A stretch of DNA of 64,000 nt from assembly GCF_002835935.1 (NCBI RefSeq), contig NZ_PJCF01000001.1, positions 1-64,000 on the forward strand, read 5' to 3'. A model generated the notes under the pieces. The model searched no databases and was not told where the DNA came from. It worked only from the letters and a program-made list of their open reading frames with translations. Positions within the stretch are counted from its first letter, which is position 1, and each line of letters starts with the position of its first letter. A program made the translations under genes and the position numbers. The stretch is from Paraglaciecola sp. MB-3u-78. Its GTDB lineage: Bacteria > Pseudomonadota > Gammaproteobacteria > Enterobacterales > Alteromonadaceae. Below, piece by piece: positions 1 to 7,318 of the stretch.

Positions 1-1
1 G

Positions 2-205
2 AACAATCTGCTGAATTTGGGTAATGGCGCTGATAATGATCCCACAGACATTGATTTCATCGCCAAAGTAAACGCCCACACGATAAGCGTACATGATCTG
101 GCAAGCAGCGAACGTCTCGCTACACTTGATTTCAAGCAGCGTTATAATAAGGGTGTGGATAACATCGAAGCCTTGTTTGGTTCAGGTTTCACTCATCATC
201 ATTGA
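2..205 (+). CDS. C-terminal fragment of an unknown protein (cut by window start)
   Basis: An open frame enters from the left edge and ends with TGA at 203-205, giving about 67 residues. The tail is hydrophilic and ends in three histidines. It lies directly upstream of the di-haem peroxidase and MbnP-like genes on the same strand, so it may belong to the same metal/redox cluster, but a terminator-like hairpin follows its stop. I do not recognise the family from this fragment. Confidence 0.5.
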   Translation, partial: NNLLNLGNGADNDPTDIDFIAKVNAHTISVHDLASSERLATLDFKQRYNKGVDNIEALFGSGFTHHH

Positions 206-220
206 TCTAAAGCTGATTAA

Positions 221-241
221 CAGAGCCAAAGCGTGGCTCTG
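221..241 (+). terminator. Hairpin after the truncated first gene
   Basis: CAGAGCCA (221-228) and TGGCTCTG (234-241) are perfect 8-bp inverted arms around a 5-nt loop, starting 15 nt after the upstream stop codon. No strong T-run follows, so it is a weak intrinsic terminator or an mRNA-end hairpin. A GTG at 233 lies in the loop and is therefore an unlikely start for the next gene. Confidence 0.45.
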
Positions 242-295
242 TTACCTCAACAAACAGGTCAAATGATAGCTAGTGTGGACTGCGAGCTGATGTCT

Positions 296-1423
296 ATGCC
301 AAAAGTTGCAATAATAATATCTGGTTTTGCTGTGTTACTGCTTGCGGTGGCCATAATTGTGCTACAACCTACTGGCCCCCAAACTAGGCCTTTGCTGTCT
401 TTTAGCGCCCCTTTTGTCTTCGGCCATTTCAATATTCCCGCTGACAATCCCCTTACTGCAGAGGGGGTTAAACTGGGCCGCAGACTATTTTATGACCCAC
501 TGTTATCCGCCAACAACAGGGTGTCCTGTGCCACCTGTCATCTACAACAGTTGGCCTTTACCGATGGTAAGGCCCACTCTGTGGGCGTGTCTGGTATCCC
601 ACTGCCATTTAATAGCATGAGTCTGGCAAATACGCTGTGGGGACCACAACACTTTTTCTGGAATGGTCGCGCACAATCCTTAGAAGAGCAGGCATTGATG
701 CCCATCCAAGATCCCAATGAGATGGCTCAGGATATGAACGAATTAATCGACAAATTAAGGGCCGACGAAGTCTATGTGAGGCTATTTGGTGCGGCCTACG
801 GCGAGATTAGTGCAAAGAACATTGGTCGAGCCATTGCCAGTTTTGAGCGCACACTCATTTCTGCCAACTCAAAATATGACCAATTTTTGCGTGGTGAGCT
901 AAAACTCAATACACAGGAAGAGCGGGGGCGGAAGTTGTTCATGGCTCATCCTGATGCCAAAGCCAGTTTGCGTGGTGGTAATTGTATAGACTGCCACAGC
1001 CAGTTTCTCACCAGTGGCTTCAACACACAATTTGACGGTTTTACTAACAATGGCCTGGAGGCGGAAGAGACGCTCGAGCCAGGGCTCGAAGCACTTACCG
1101 GTTTAGCCGCCGACAGAGGTAAATTTAAGGTTCCAAGCTTAAGAAATATAGCGCTCACCGCTCCTTACATGCATGACGGACGGTTTAGTTCACTGGAACA
1201 AGTACTCGATCACTACAATGGTGGGATCAAGCTCAGTTCTACCTTGAGTCCTTTGATTTTTGAAGCCAATAATCAACAAAATGATAGCACTTTGAGCCTA
1301 AATCTTAACAAGGAAGAGAAACAGGCACTTATTGCATTCTTACATACTTTAACTGATAACACTTTTATCAATGACAAGCGTTTCTCTGATCCTTTTAGCA
1401 AACAGGTACAACACAATGAATAA
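296..1423 (+). CDS. Di-haem cytochrome c peroxidase, MauG/MbnH family
   Basis: The protein has an N-terminal membrane anchor or uncleaved signal (hydrophobic stretch beginning MPKVAIIISG) and two CXXCH c-haem motifs, CATCH and CIDCH. It also has the family signatures FWNGRAQSLEEQA and APYMHDGRFSSLEQVLDHY. These place it among periplasmic bacterial di-haem peroxidases. The immediate overlap with an MbnP-like gene points to the MbnH-type branch, whose known member oxidises a tryptophan of its MbnP partner to kynurenine. The start is uncertain: ATG codons occur in frame at 263, 290 and 296. I chose 296 because GAG at 284-286 gives reasonable ribosome-binding spacing and the membrane segment follows at once. 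Substrate assignment rests on context; the family call is firm. Confidence 0.85.
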   Translation: MPKVAIIISGFAVLLLAVAIIVLQPTGPQTRPLLSFSAPFVFGHFNIPADNPLTAEGVKLGRRLFYDPLLSANNRVSCATCHLQQLAFTDGKAHSVGVSGIPLPFNSMSLANTLWGPQHFFWNGRAQSLEEQALMPIQDPNEMAQDMNELIDKLRADEVYVRLFGAAYGEISAKNIGRAIASFERTLISANSKYDQFLRGELKLNTQEERGRKLFMAHPDAKASLRGGNCIDCHSQFLTSGFNTQFDGFTNNGLEAEETLEPGLEALTGLAADRGKFKVPSLRNIALTAPYMHDGRFSSLEQVLDHYNGGIKLSSTLSPLIFEANNQQNDSTLSLNLNKEEKQALIAFLHTLTDNTFINDKRFSDPFSKQVQHNE

Positions 1424-2165
1424 AGTTTGGATCGCCATTTTCACTGTCATACTGATCCTGGCCGGCAGTGCTTATATGGCTTTTTATTATCACCAGAGCG
1501 GTTCTGTGATACTTGAATTTCATGCTCGTGTAGGTGATAAATCACTTGAATTTGGTCAGCCCCTTTATCCCAACCCTGGCGGAAAGGGGCGTTTTAGCAT
1601 AAGGGCGTTTCAAGTCTACCTTAGCGATATTCACTTAGTAGGCAGCAAGCAAGACTATCAGGTAAGTGATAGTTATCACTTGGCAAGGTTTGACAATGAA
1701 ACCAGGCGCTACCGCATAGAATTAAGCGACGTGCCCTACGACGAATACTCCGATGTAATGATTTCTATCGGTGTAGACGAGGAGGCAAACTCCTCTTTGA
1801 TGCCAAGGGGAGATCTTGATCCTAATGGCAGAATGGCCTGGAGCTGGGAAGTGGGCTACAAATTCTTGTTATTCGAAGGCGGGCTGGAGCAAGAGAATAG
1901 CCGACTGCCCCTAGTTTACCATGTGGGGTTTAGTGAAAACCTCAAAAAGCAGCGATTCAATCTACCTAAAACCATAACACCGGGCTCGGCGCCCATTCAT
2001 TTCGATGTCGATGTGCTGGCCTTGTTTGACTCCCATCAGTCCATCGACATGGCCACCCTGCCCTCGGTGAAATTTGATCGTAACGATGCCAGCTTATTAG
2101 CTGAGAATTACGCCAACCTGCTCAGTTTGTCGGTCAAGGAAAGTCATAATCCCGTTGAAAACTGA
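1416..2165 (+). CDS. MbnP-like periplasmic protein
   Basis: The start ATG at 1416 overlaps the end of the peroxidase gene by 8 bp, so the two are translationally coupled. The product (249 aa) has an N-terminal membrane anchor/signal, then a beta-rich domain with MbnP-like landmarks: FHARVGDKSLEFGQ, YPNPGGKGRFSIRAFQVYLS, IGVDEE, GDLDPNGRMAWSWEVGYKF and a late YHVGFSENLKKQRF. In the characterised pair, MbnP binds copper and carries a kynurenine made from tryptophan by MbnH. The tryptophans in MAWSW are candidates for such modification, though I cannot align them to be sure. Copper handling in the periplasm is the best guess. Alternatively it is a partner with another metal or redox role. Confidence 0.75.
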   Translation: MNKVWIAIFTVILILAGSAYMAFYYHQSGSVILEFHARVGDKSLEFGQPLYPNPGGKGRFSIRAFQVYLSDIHLVGSKQDYQVSDSYHLARFDNETRRYRIELSDVPYDEYSDVMISIGVDEEANSSLMPRGDLDPNGRMAWSWEVGYKFLLFEGGLEQENSRLPLVYHVGFSENLKKQRFNLPKTITPGSAPIHFDVDVLALFDSHQSIDMATLPSVKFDRNDASLLAENYANLLSLSVKESHNPVEN

Positions 2166-2487
2166 GCTGACACAATTATCAGCTGTCTAAATAACTGGAA
2201 TCAATGGGGGTGACGTTGATTGACCAAAGTTTGTAATTGAAACAAAAACTGTAGTTCAACCCTTTGACTGTCCGAGAACTCTGTAAACTTGCAGTAGAAG
2301 GCGTCGTTACTGACTGACGGTTGAACGCTCATTTCTATCGGTGATATCACATCTCAAATCAATGTTTTAAACAATTGCAATCGTTCTAAAAAATCTTGTA
2401 TTTTTATTCTTGTTAATTGTTGGCTTTTTCAGCGAAAACAAAAAATGTGTTCTACTCTTTATACGAACTCAACCAAGGAGAATACTG
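2166..2487. other. Intergenic region between the MbnP-like gene and a secreted protein gene
   Basis: The stop of the upstream gene sits at the base of a weak hairpin (AGCTGA 2165-2170 / TCAGCT 2179-2184) without a T-run. Further on there is a spaced 8-bp inverted repeat, GTTCAACC at 2254-2261 and GGTTGAAC at 2319-2326. The last 150 bases are AT-rich and should hold the promoter of the gene at 2488, but I see no convincing -35/-10 pair. No coding signal was seen. Confidence 0.4.
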
Positions 2488-3024
2488 ATGCTCCAGCTAA
2501 ATAAAAAGAAAATATTACTTACCACTGCTGCACTATTGATCGCTGGCACTGTCCATGCAGATGCAGATGATAACAATGTCCTGATCACGAAAGCAAAATC
2601 CGCAGCACCATCCATGATCAGTGCCAATGCCACGATAATGTATCGTGGAAAAATACTCGTAGAAGGAAGCAACGGCTGGATTTGCTTGCCAGAAACCATG
2701 CCCGATGACAATGCGCCGATGTGCAACGATGCAGTGTGGATGGAAATGATGGCCGGAGTGGGCACTAAAACCCCATTTACTGCAACCAAAATGGGATTTT
2801 CCTATATGTTACAAGGCGATGGAGGTGTGTCAAACTCCACACCCTACCACGCAGACCATATGAATGCGCCCGACTTTATTAAGGAAGGTCCGCACCTGAT
2901 GATCATTGTGCCCAAAGCTACACTTAAAGGCATTACCAATGACCCTCAAGTAGGTGGCCCTTATGTGATGTGGGGCGAAACCGATTATGCACATATTATG
3001 ATCCCAGTGGAGGATAGGAAGTAA
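2488..3024 (+). CDS. Secreted protein of unknown function
   Basis: ATG at 2488 is preceded by AAGGAG at 2475-2480 with good spacing, which decides this start over longer open frame to 2410. The product (178 aa) begins with a clear signal peptide (MLQLNKKKILLTTAALLIAG, then a cut after VHA). The mature domain has conserved-looking blocks: APSMISANATIMY, GSNGWICLPE, PMCNDAVWMEMMAG, KMGFSYMLQGDGGVSN, GPHLMIIVPK and GGPYVMWGETDYAHIMIPV. I have the impression of a recurrent uncharacterised family in marine proteobacteria but cannot name a function. The two cysteines could form a disulfide. It stands as a single-gene transcript after the redox pair. Confidence 0.75.
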   Translation: MLQLNKKKILLTTAALLIAGTVHADADDNNVLITKAKSAAPSMISANATIMYRGKILVEGSNGWICLPETMPDDNAPMCNDAVWMEMMAGVGTKTPFTATKMGFSYMLQGDGGVSNSTPYHADHMNAPDFIKEGPHLMIIVPKATLKGITNDPQVGGPYVMWGETDYAHIMIPVEDRK

Positions 3025-3353
3025 GTTAAACGAAGAACCAAATAAAAGTATCCGGCGAAAAGTCGGCTCTTTTGATGTTGAGAGGGACTGACTTTTATAG
3101 CACCTATAATGTAACACCCACAACGCTGTTCGACAGCGTATTGCGAACATCACTTAATCTGGCCGCTCCCTCTTCGTGTCTCGCACTCAGGAGTAGACAA
3201 AAACGTAGGACGGTCAGATGAATTGAGGCGATATAGGTACTGTAATGGGTGCTTTGTTCTTTCATAAATCCCAATCCGTATAAAGAAGTTTCTGAGAGAG
3301 TAATTCTTTATACGGATTGGTATCAAACGCAGCTTGCACTCACTTCTCACTTC
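3025..3353. other. Intergenic region between convergent genes, containing a palindromic repeat
   Basis: This 329-bp stretch separates a rightward secreted-protein gene from the 3' end of a leftward GGDEF-EAL gene. It has no convincing coding frame. Its main structure is the 17-bp perfect inverted repeat at 3271-3320, listed separately. Confidence 0.5.
3271..3320. repeat. Perfect 17-bp inverted repeat (terminator or small palindromic repeat)
   Basis: Arm CCAATCCGTATAAAGAA at 3271-3287 is repeated in perfect inverted form at 3304-3320 around a 16-nt loop. It lies 34 bp past the stop of the leftward GGDEF-EAL gene. It could work as a transcription end, but there is no T-run, and the ATACCAATCCGTATA-like end sequence looks like a dispersed palindromic element rather than an ordinary terminator. 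Confidence 0.7.
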
Positions 3354-5828
3354 TCACAACGACACCACTTCAACAGACTCTACGCCACCCCACCGCGGTA
3401 ACTCAACCCAAGTGGCATCAGGTCTCCACGTAGTGGCCCACGCGGGAAAATTTTCAGCAGGCATGGGGTGTGCAATGCCAAAACCTTGTGCCAGTTCACA
3501 GCCCAGCTTTAGCAGTGCAGTGCCATGTTCATTCGTCTCAACCCCTTCAGCGATAGCCTGAAGTTTGAAGGCAGCAGCCAACCCAATCACTCCGACCAGA
3601 ATGGCCATGTCATCCTGGTCATAAAGCATGTCCCGCACAAAGCTCTGGTCAATCTTGAGCTGTTTGACACGTAGCTGTTTCAGGTAGGTCAGTGAAGAAT
3701 AGCCGGTGCCAAAGTCATCTAGGGCAAATGTCACCCCGATCTCAGCACATTTTTCGATCACCTGAGACATATGCGTCATGTCCGACAAGGCGCTGGTCTC
3801 CAGCACTTCAAGCACTAGGGTGCTCGGTTTAATCTGCGAATGCTTTGCCAGAATTTTTTTCAGGCGCTCTACAAAGTCGCCTTGCTGTAACTGGCGTGCA
3901 CCTACGTTGATACTCACGGGCAAGTCCAGTCCTTCGCAGCTCCACTGCTCCATCTGAGCCAGGGCAGTATCGGTCACCCACTCCCCAACCTCAATGGCCA
4001 GCGGGTCATCTTCGATCACCGGAAGGAACGCGTCAGGGAGCAGAAGGCCCCTCTTAGGATGCCGCCAGCGGATCAGGGCTTCAGCCCCAACGACGGCGCC
4101 GGTTCGCATGTTGACCTTGGGCTGGTAATGCAAAACAAATTCGTGTTGTTCCAGTGCCTTGCGAATGCGCTGCAGACTTTCGTGGTGACCCCGGATACTA
4201 TCATCCTGCAAGACATCAAAGAGATGAAAGCGATTTTTGCCAGACAATTTGGCCTGATACATTGTCTGGTCAGCCTGACGCAGCAATTGATCGGCTTCGA
4301 TGTCTTCGGACTGAGGGTAGAAGGTCACACCTAGGCTGGCTGAAACCTGCAGCATCAAATTGCCCAGTTGTTGAGTTTCCGCCGCAGCGTCTACCAGCCG
4401 GGTCAGCATCGGCACACAACTCATGGAGTTTTCCAGACCGACCAGCACGGCAACAAACTCGTCACCGCCAATACGCGCCAGTGTGTCGCCTTCGCGCAGC
4501 GTGCTTCGCATGGCACCACCCAGCATGACCAGCAATTGATCGCCCACATTGTGCCCATAGCGATCATTAATAGCCTTGAAGCCATCAAGATCGATGTAGA
4601 CGACTGCTACTACCTGGTTGCGTCGCTTGGCCTGAGCCATCGCCTGCTGCAGGCGGTCGGACAGCAACGCCCGGTTAGGCAGATTGGTCAGCACATCGAA
4701 ATGGGCCATGTGCTGCAACTGATTTTGATGTTCCTTAATGGCAGTGACGTCAGAAAACAATCCGACGTAGTGTTCTATTTCCCCATCGATGCCAAGCACT
4801 GCCGCGATGTTCATCGAACAGACATATTCCCCACCACTTTTCAGACGGTTGCATAATTCGCCCTCCCAATGGCCATTTTGGGCCAGACCCGACCACATAC
4901 TAGTGTAGAAATCCTTACCTTGATGCATCGAGCTGAGCATACTCGGGTGCTTGCCCAGGACTTCCTCACGGCCATACTCTGTGATACGTGTAAAAGCATC
5001 GTTGACATTCAAAATGATCCCTTGTGCATTCGTAATCATGATGCCTTCGCGCGCATAAGTAAAAACGCTGGCCGCCTGAATGAGACTCTCGGCCTTCTTG
5101 CGCTGGGTCACGTCCCGGGCCGCCGCAAACACGCCCAGCACCTTGCCGGCATCATCGCGGTAGACGCTGGCGTTGTAGAGCACGTCGGTGATCTTGCCGC
5201 TGATGTGACGGATAGCCAACGGGTAGTCGGTCACAAAGCCCTTGGCAAAGACTTGCTGGTAGCCTTCGCGGGCCTGCACGGGGTCGGTAAAGTAGTCGGC
5301 GAAGTCGCTGCCTACCAGATCAGCCCGCTCGACCCCCGTGACCTGTTCGGTGGCGGTATTGACGTCGGTAATCTTGCCCTCGGCACTGATCGTCACCAAC
5401 GGATCCAAACTGGCCTCAATCAGGCTACGGGAATACTGGGATACCTGCTTAACCAGCTCCTCGGCCTTCTTGCGCTCGGTCACGTCACGGGCCGCCGCAA
5501 ACACGCCCAGCACCTTGCCGGCATCATCGCGGTAGACGCTGGCGTTGTAGAGCACGTCGGTGATCTTGCCGCTGATGTGACGGATAGCCAACGGGTAGTC
5601 GGTCACAAAGCCCTTGGCAAAGACTTGCTGGTAGCCTTCGCGGGCCTGCACGGGGTCGGTAAAGTAGTCGGCGAAGTCGCTGCCTACCAGAGCAGCCCGC
5701 TCGACTCCCGTGACCTGTTCGGTGGCGGTATTGACGTCGGTAATCTTGCCCTCGGCACTGATCGTCACCAACGGATCCAAACTGGCCTCAATCAGGCTAC
5801 GGGAATACTGGGATACCTGCTCAATCAT
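3354..5828 (-). CDS. PAS-PAS-PAS-GGDEF-EAL cyclic-di-GMP enzyme
   Basis: The 824-aa cytoplasmic protein has PAS domains at about 7-125, 131-250 and 250-370, then GGDEF (about 375-535) and EAL (about 555-800). The cyclase motif is IGGDEF with an RxxD inhibitory site (REGD) five residues upstream. The phosphodiesterase side keeps EALIRW, LDDFGTGYSSL and AEGVET, so both activities look possible. The first two PAS domains are nearly identical 124-residue copies. The start codon lies inside what is linker sequence in the second copy and has no visible Shine-Dalgarno, suggesting that an original N-terminus was lost. The gene is visibly richer in GC than its neighbours, and an IS1595-type remnant lies just upstream, so acquisition by transfer is likely. 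Confidence 0.93.
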   Translation of the reverse strand: MIEQVSQYSRSLIEASLDPLVTISAEGKITDVNTATEQVTGVERAALVGSDFADYFTDPVQAREGYQQVFAKGFVTDYPLAIRHISGKITDVLYNASVYRDDAGKVLGVFAAARDVTERKKAEELVKQVSQYSRSLIEASLDPLVTISAEGKITDVNTATEQVTGVERADLVGSDFADYFTDPVQAREGYQQVFAKGFVTDYPLAIRHISGKITDVLYNASVYRDDAGKVLGVFAAARDVTQRKKAESLIQAASVFTYAREGIMITNAQGIILNVNDAFTRITEYGREEVLGKHPSMLSSMHQGKDFYTSMWSGLAQNGHWEGELCNRLKSGGEYVCSMNIAAVLGIDGEIEHYVGLFSDVTAIKEHQNQLQHMAHFDVLTNLPNRALLSDRLQQAMAQAKRRNQVVAVVYIDLDGFKAINDRYGHNVGDQLLVMLGGAMRSTLREGDTLARIGGDEFVAVLVGLENSMSCVPMLTRLVDAAAETQQLGNLMLQVSASLGVTFYPQSEDIEADQLLRQADQTMYQAKLSGKNRFHLFDVLQDDSIRGHHESLQRIRKALEQHEFVLHYQPKVNMRTGAVVGAEALIRWRHPKRGLLLPDAFLPVIEDDPLAIEVGEWVTDTALAQMEQWSCEGLDLPVSINVGARQLQQGDFVERLKKILAKHSQIKPSTLVLEVLETSALSDMTHMSQVIEKCAEIGVTFALDDFGTGYSSLTYLKQLRVKQLKIDQSFVRDMLYDQDDMAILVGVIGLAAAFKLQAIAEGVETNEHGTALLKLGCELAQGFGIAHPMPAENFPAWATTWRPDATWVELPRWGGVESVEVVSL
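5076..5819 (-). repeat. Tandem 372-bp duplication encoding two PAS domains
   Basis: Codons from 5819 to 5448 and from 5447 to about 5090 encode the same 124-residue PAS unit (QVSQYSRSLIEASLDP onward). Only a few residues differ (ERAALVG against ERADLVG; VTERKKAEELV against VTQRKKAESLI). Nucleotide identity is also nearly complete, so the duplication is recent or is being homogenised. Confidence 0.92.
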
Positions 5829-5929
5829 AGCTATCAGAATGCCTTATTTAATAAAATTCATGCCTACGTAGATTATTCAGGGCTGAGCTATGCTGTATAT
5901 ATATACACACTGTATAGGTAACCATTATA

Positions 5930-6373
5930 ATGAACATGCAAGAAGCCAGCTTTTTAGCATGGCAACAATATTTTAGCTCAGAAGAAGATTGTTTGGTCTA
6001 TTTATTTTCTTGGCTCGGAGAAAGGCAGTATATCGGCCCTTGTATTAAGGACGCTCTCATTGGTGGTAAACAGAAAGGCAAGCAAGGTCGCGGTGCAAGT
6101 GGGAAAACGAGTGTGATGATAGCTTGTGACAGCTGTGAGGAAAAAAGCCGGGTTTATCACTATGCCAAGGCCCAATTAATTTCCACGGCATTTATCTTGA
6201 CAGCTAATAGTTTGCAGAGACTGTCCAAATTCGTGTGTTGCTGCGGATCAATTATTACCATTTTTTTCCATTGTTTTTTTGTCTTCCACCACGAAAAGGA
6301 TAGAGGCTTTTATACCCAAGGTGTTGAGCGAGTGATCGATGCATTTACAGGTTTTTCGAGTCTTAATACATAA
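5930..6373 (+). pseudogene. IS1595-type transposase remnant with internal deletion
   Basis: The first 40 residues (WQQYFSSEEDCLVYLFSW, YIGPC) resemble the N-terminus of IS1595-family transposases, where a TEE-C-YL block precedes a zinc-binding segment. It then jumps directly to IGGKQKGKQGRGASGKTSVM, which resembles the later DDE-domain block with its (Y)IGGK-KGKRGRG-GKTPV pattern. The intervening portion, including the first catalytic Asp, is missing. The final 60 residues (FVCCCGSIITIFFHC onward) look like out-of-frame sequence. No terminal inverted repeats were identified. The family call rests on motif recognition only. Confidence 0.6.
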
Positions 6374-6528
6374 AAATTACTTGGGTCAAAGCAGAATGCA
6401 GTTGTTGCGAAATGGCTCTACTTTCAAATTTAACGAAAACTAAATTTTATACTATCCTTAATGAGCAGCCTATTCACTGACAGTGTTGTTCCTGTTGGAG
6501 CATCAACCATTCTTCGAGAAACATTACT

Positions 6529-7311
6529 ATGTGGCTATTCATCATCAATTCAGTTCGACCCAAGAGATTGAGTAGAGTGCTGATCTTGTCGTTGTTGCTC
6601 AGTAGCTGTGCATCAATGGATGACAATAATAAACAGCGCCAGGTGGCTTCGGTAATTTCATATCTCTTCCCCGATACACAAGAGGTACCCACAGCAAACT
6701 CTAATATTGCACACATTACTGTTCCATTCCGGATAGGTATCGCTTTTGTGCCAGATAATGCGTCGCCTGAGTTTCGTCTACCTGAAAATGAGCGACTCAA
6801 ATTAGCCGGCCAAGTGCGCGATGCTTTTTCTCACTATCCATTCGTCCAAGAGATTGTGCCCGTGCCGTCGGTTTACCTAAAATCTGAAGGAGGATTTGCC
6901 AATCTCGAGCGGGTTGCATCTTTACTCAGCTTAGATGTGATCGCCTTAATATCATTTGATCAAGTACAAAATTCAGGAGCTTCAGGTTGGTCATTTTTAT
7001 ATTGGACGGGGATTGGGGCGTACATTGTCGAAGGAGATCAATACGATATTCTCACTTCCGTTGAGACAACAGTATTCGACATTAAAAGTCAACGTTTGTT
7101 AATGCGTGCGGGAGGGATATCTACTATTCAAGGAGCAGCCACTTGGGTCGGTTTTTCGGAATACGCTAGGGCAGCTCGCACACAAGGCTTTGTTGATGCC
7201 ATCGACAAAATGATTAAAGAATTGCATGTCGAAGTGAAAATGTTTCGTGAAAATGCGGTGAAAGATCCAATGATTAATCTTTTGTTACCAAAGGGATACA
7301 ACCCAAATTAG
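6529..7311 (+). CDS. Lipoprotein resembling the rhombotarget lipoprotein family
   Basis: The 260-aa product has a basic N-terminus, a hydrophobic segment and a lipobox ending LLSSC with Cys27, so it should be a lipoprotein. Downstream blocks such as VPFRIGIAFVPDN, GGFANLERVASLLSLDVIALISFDQ, GIGAYIVEGDQYDI and VFDIKSQRLLMRAGG match my recollection of the rhombotarget lipoprotein family. The usual glycine-rich C-terminal tail is absent: the protein ends LLLPKGYNPN. Function is unknown. It ends 8 bp from the convergent GGDEF-EAL gene. A GAGAAA precedes the ATG at 6529. Confidence 0.65.
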   Translation: MWLFIINSVRPKRLSRVLILSLLLSSCASMDDNNKQRQVASVISYLFPDTQEVPTANSNIAHITVPFRIGIAFVPDNASPEFRLPENERLKLAGQVRDAFSHYPFVQEIVPVPSVYLKSEGGFANLERVASLLSLDVIALISFDQVQNSGASGWSFLYWTGIGAYIVEGDQYDILTSVETTVFDIKSQRLLMRAGGISTIQGAATWVGFSEYARAARTQGFVDAIDKMIKELHVEVKMFRENAVKDPMINLLLPKGYNPN

Positions 7312-7318
7312 AAAATAA

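Noticed and set aside
233-295. GTG start at 233 for the di-haem peroxidase
   Set aside because: It lies in the loop of a perfect hairpin and would add a hydrophilic stretch before the membrane anchor; internal ATGs fit better.
4869-5921. 350-aa open frame on the plus strand
   Set aside because: It is antisense to the duplicated PAS-encoding segment of the GGDEF-EAL gene; its internal repeat is the shadow of that duplication and the translation has no domain.
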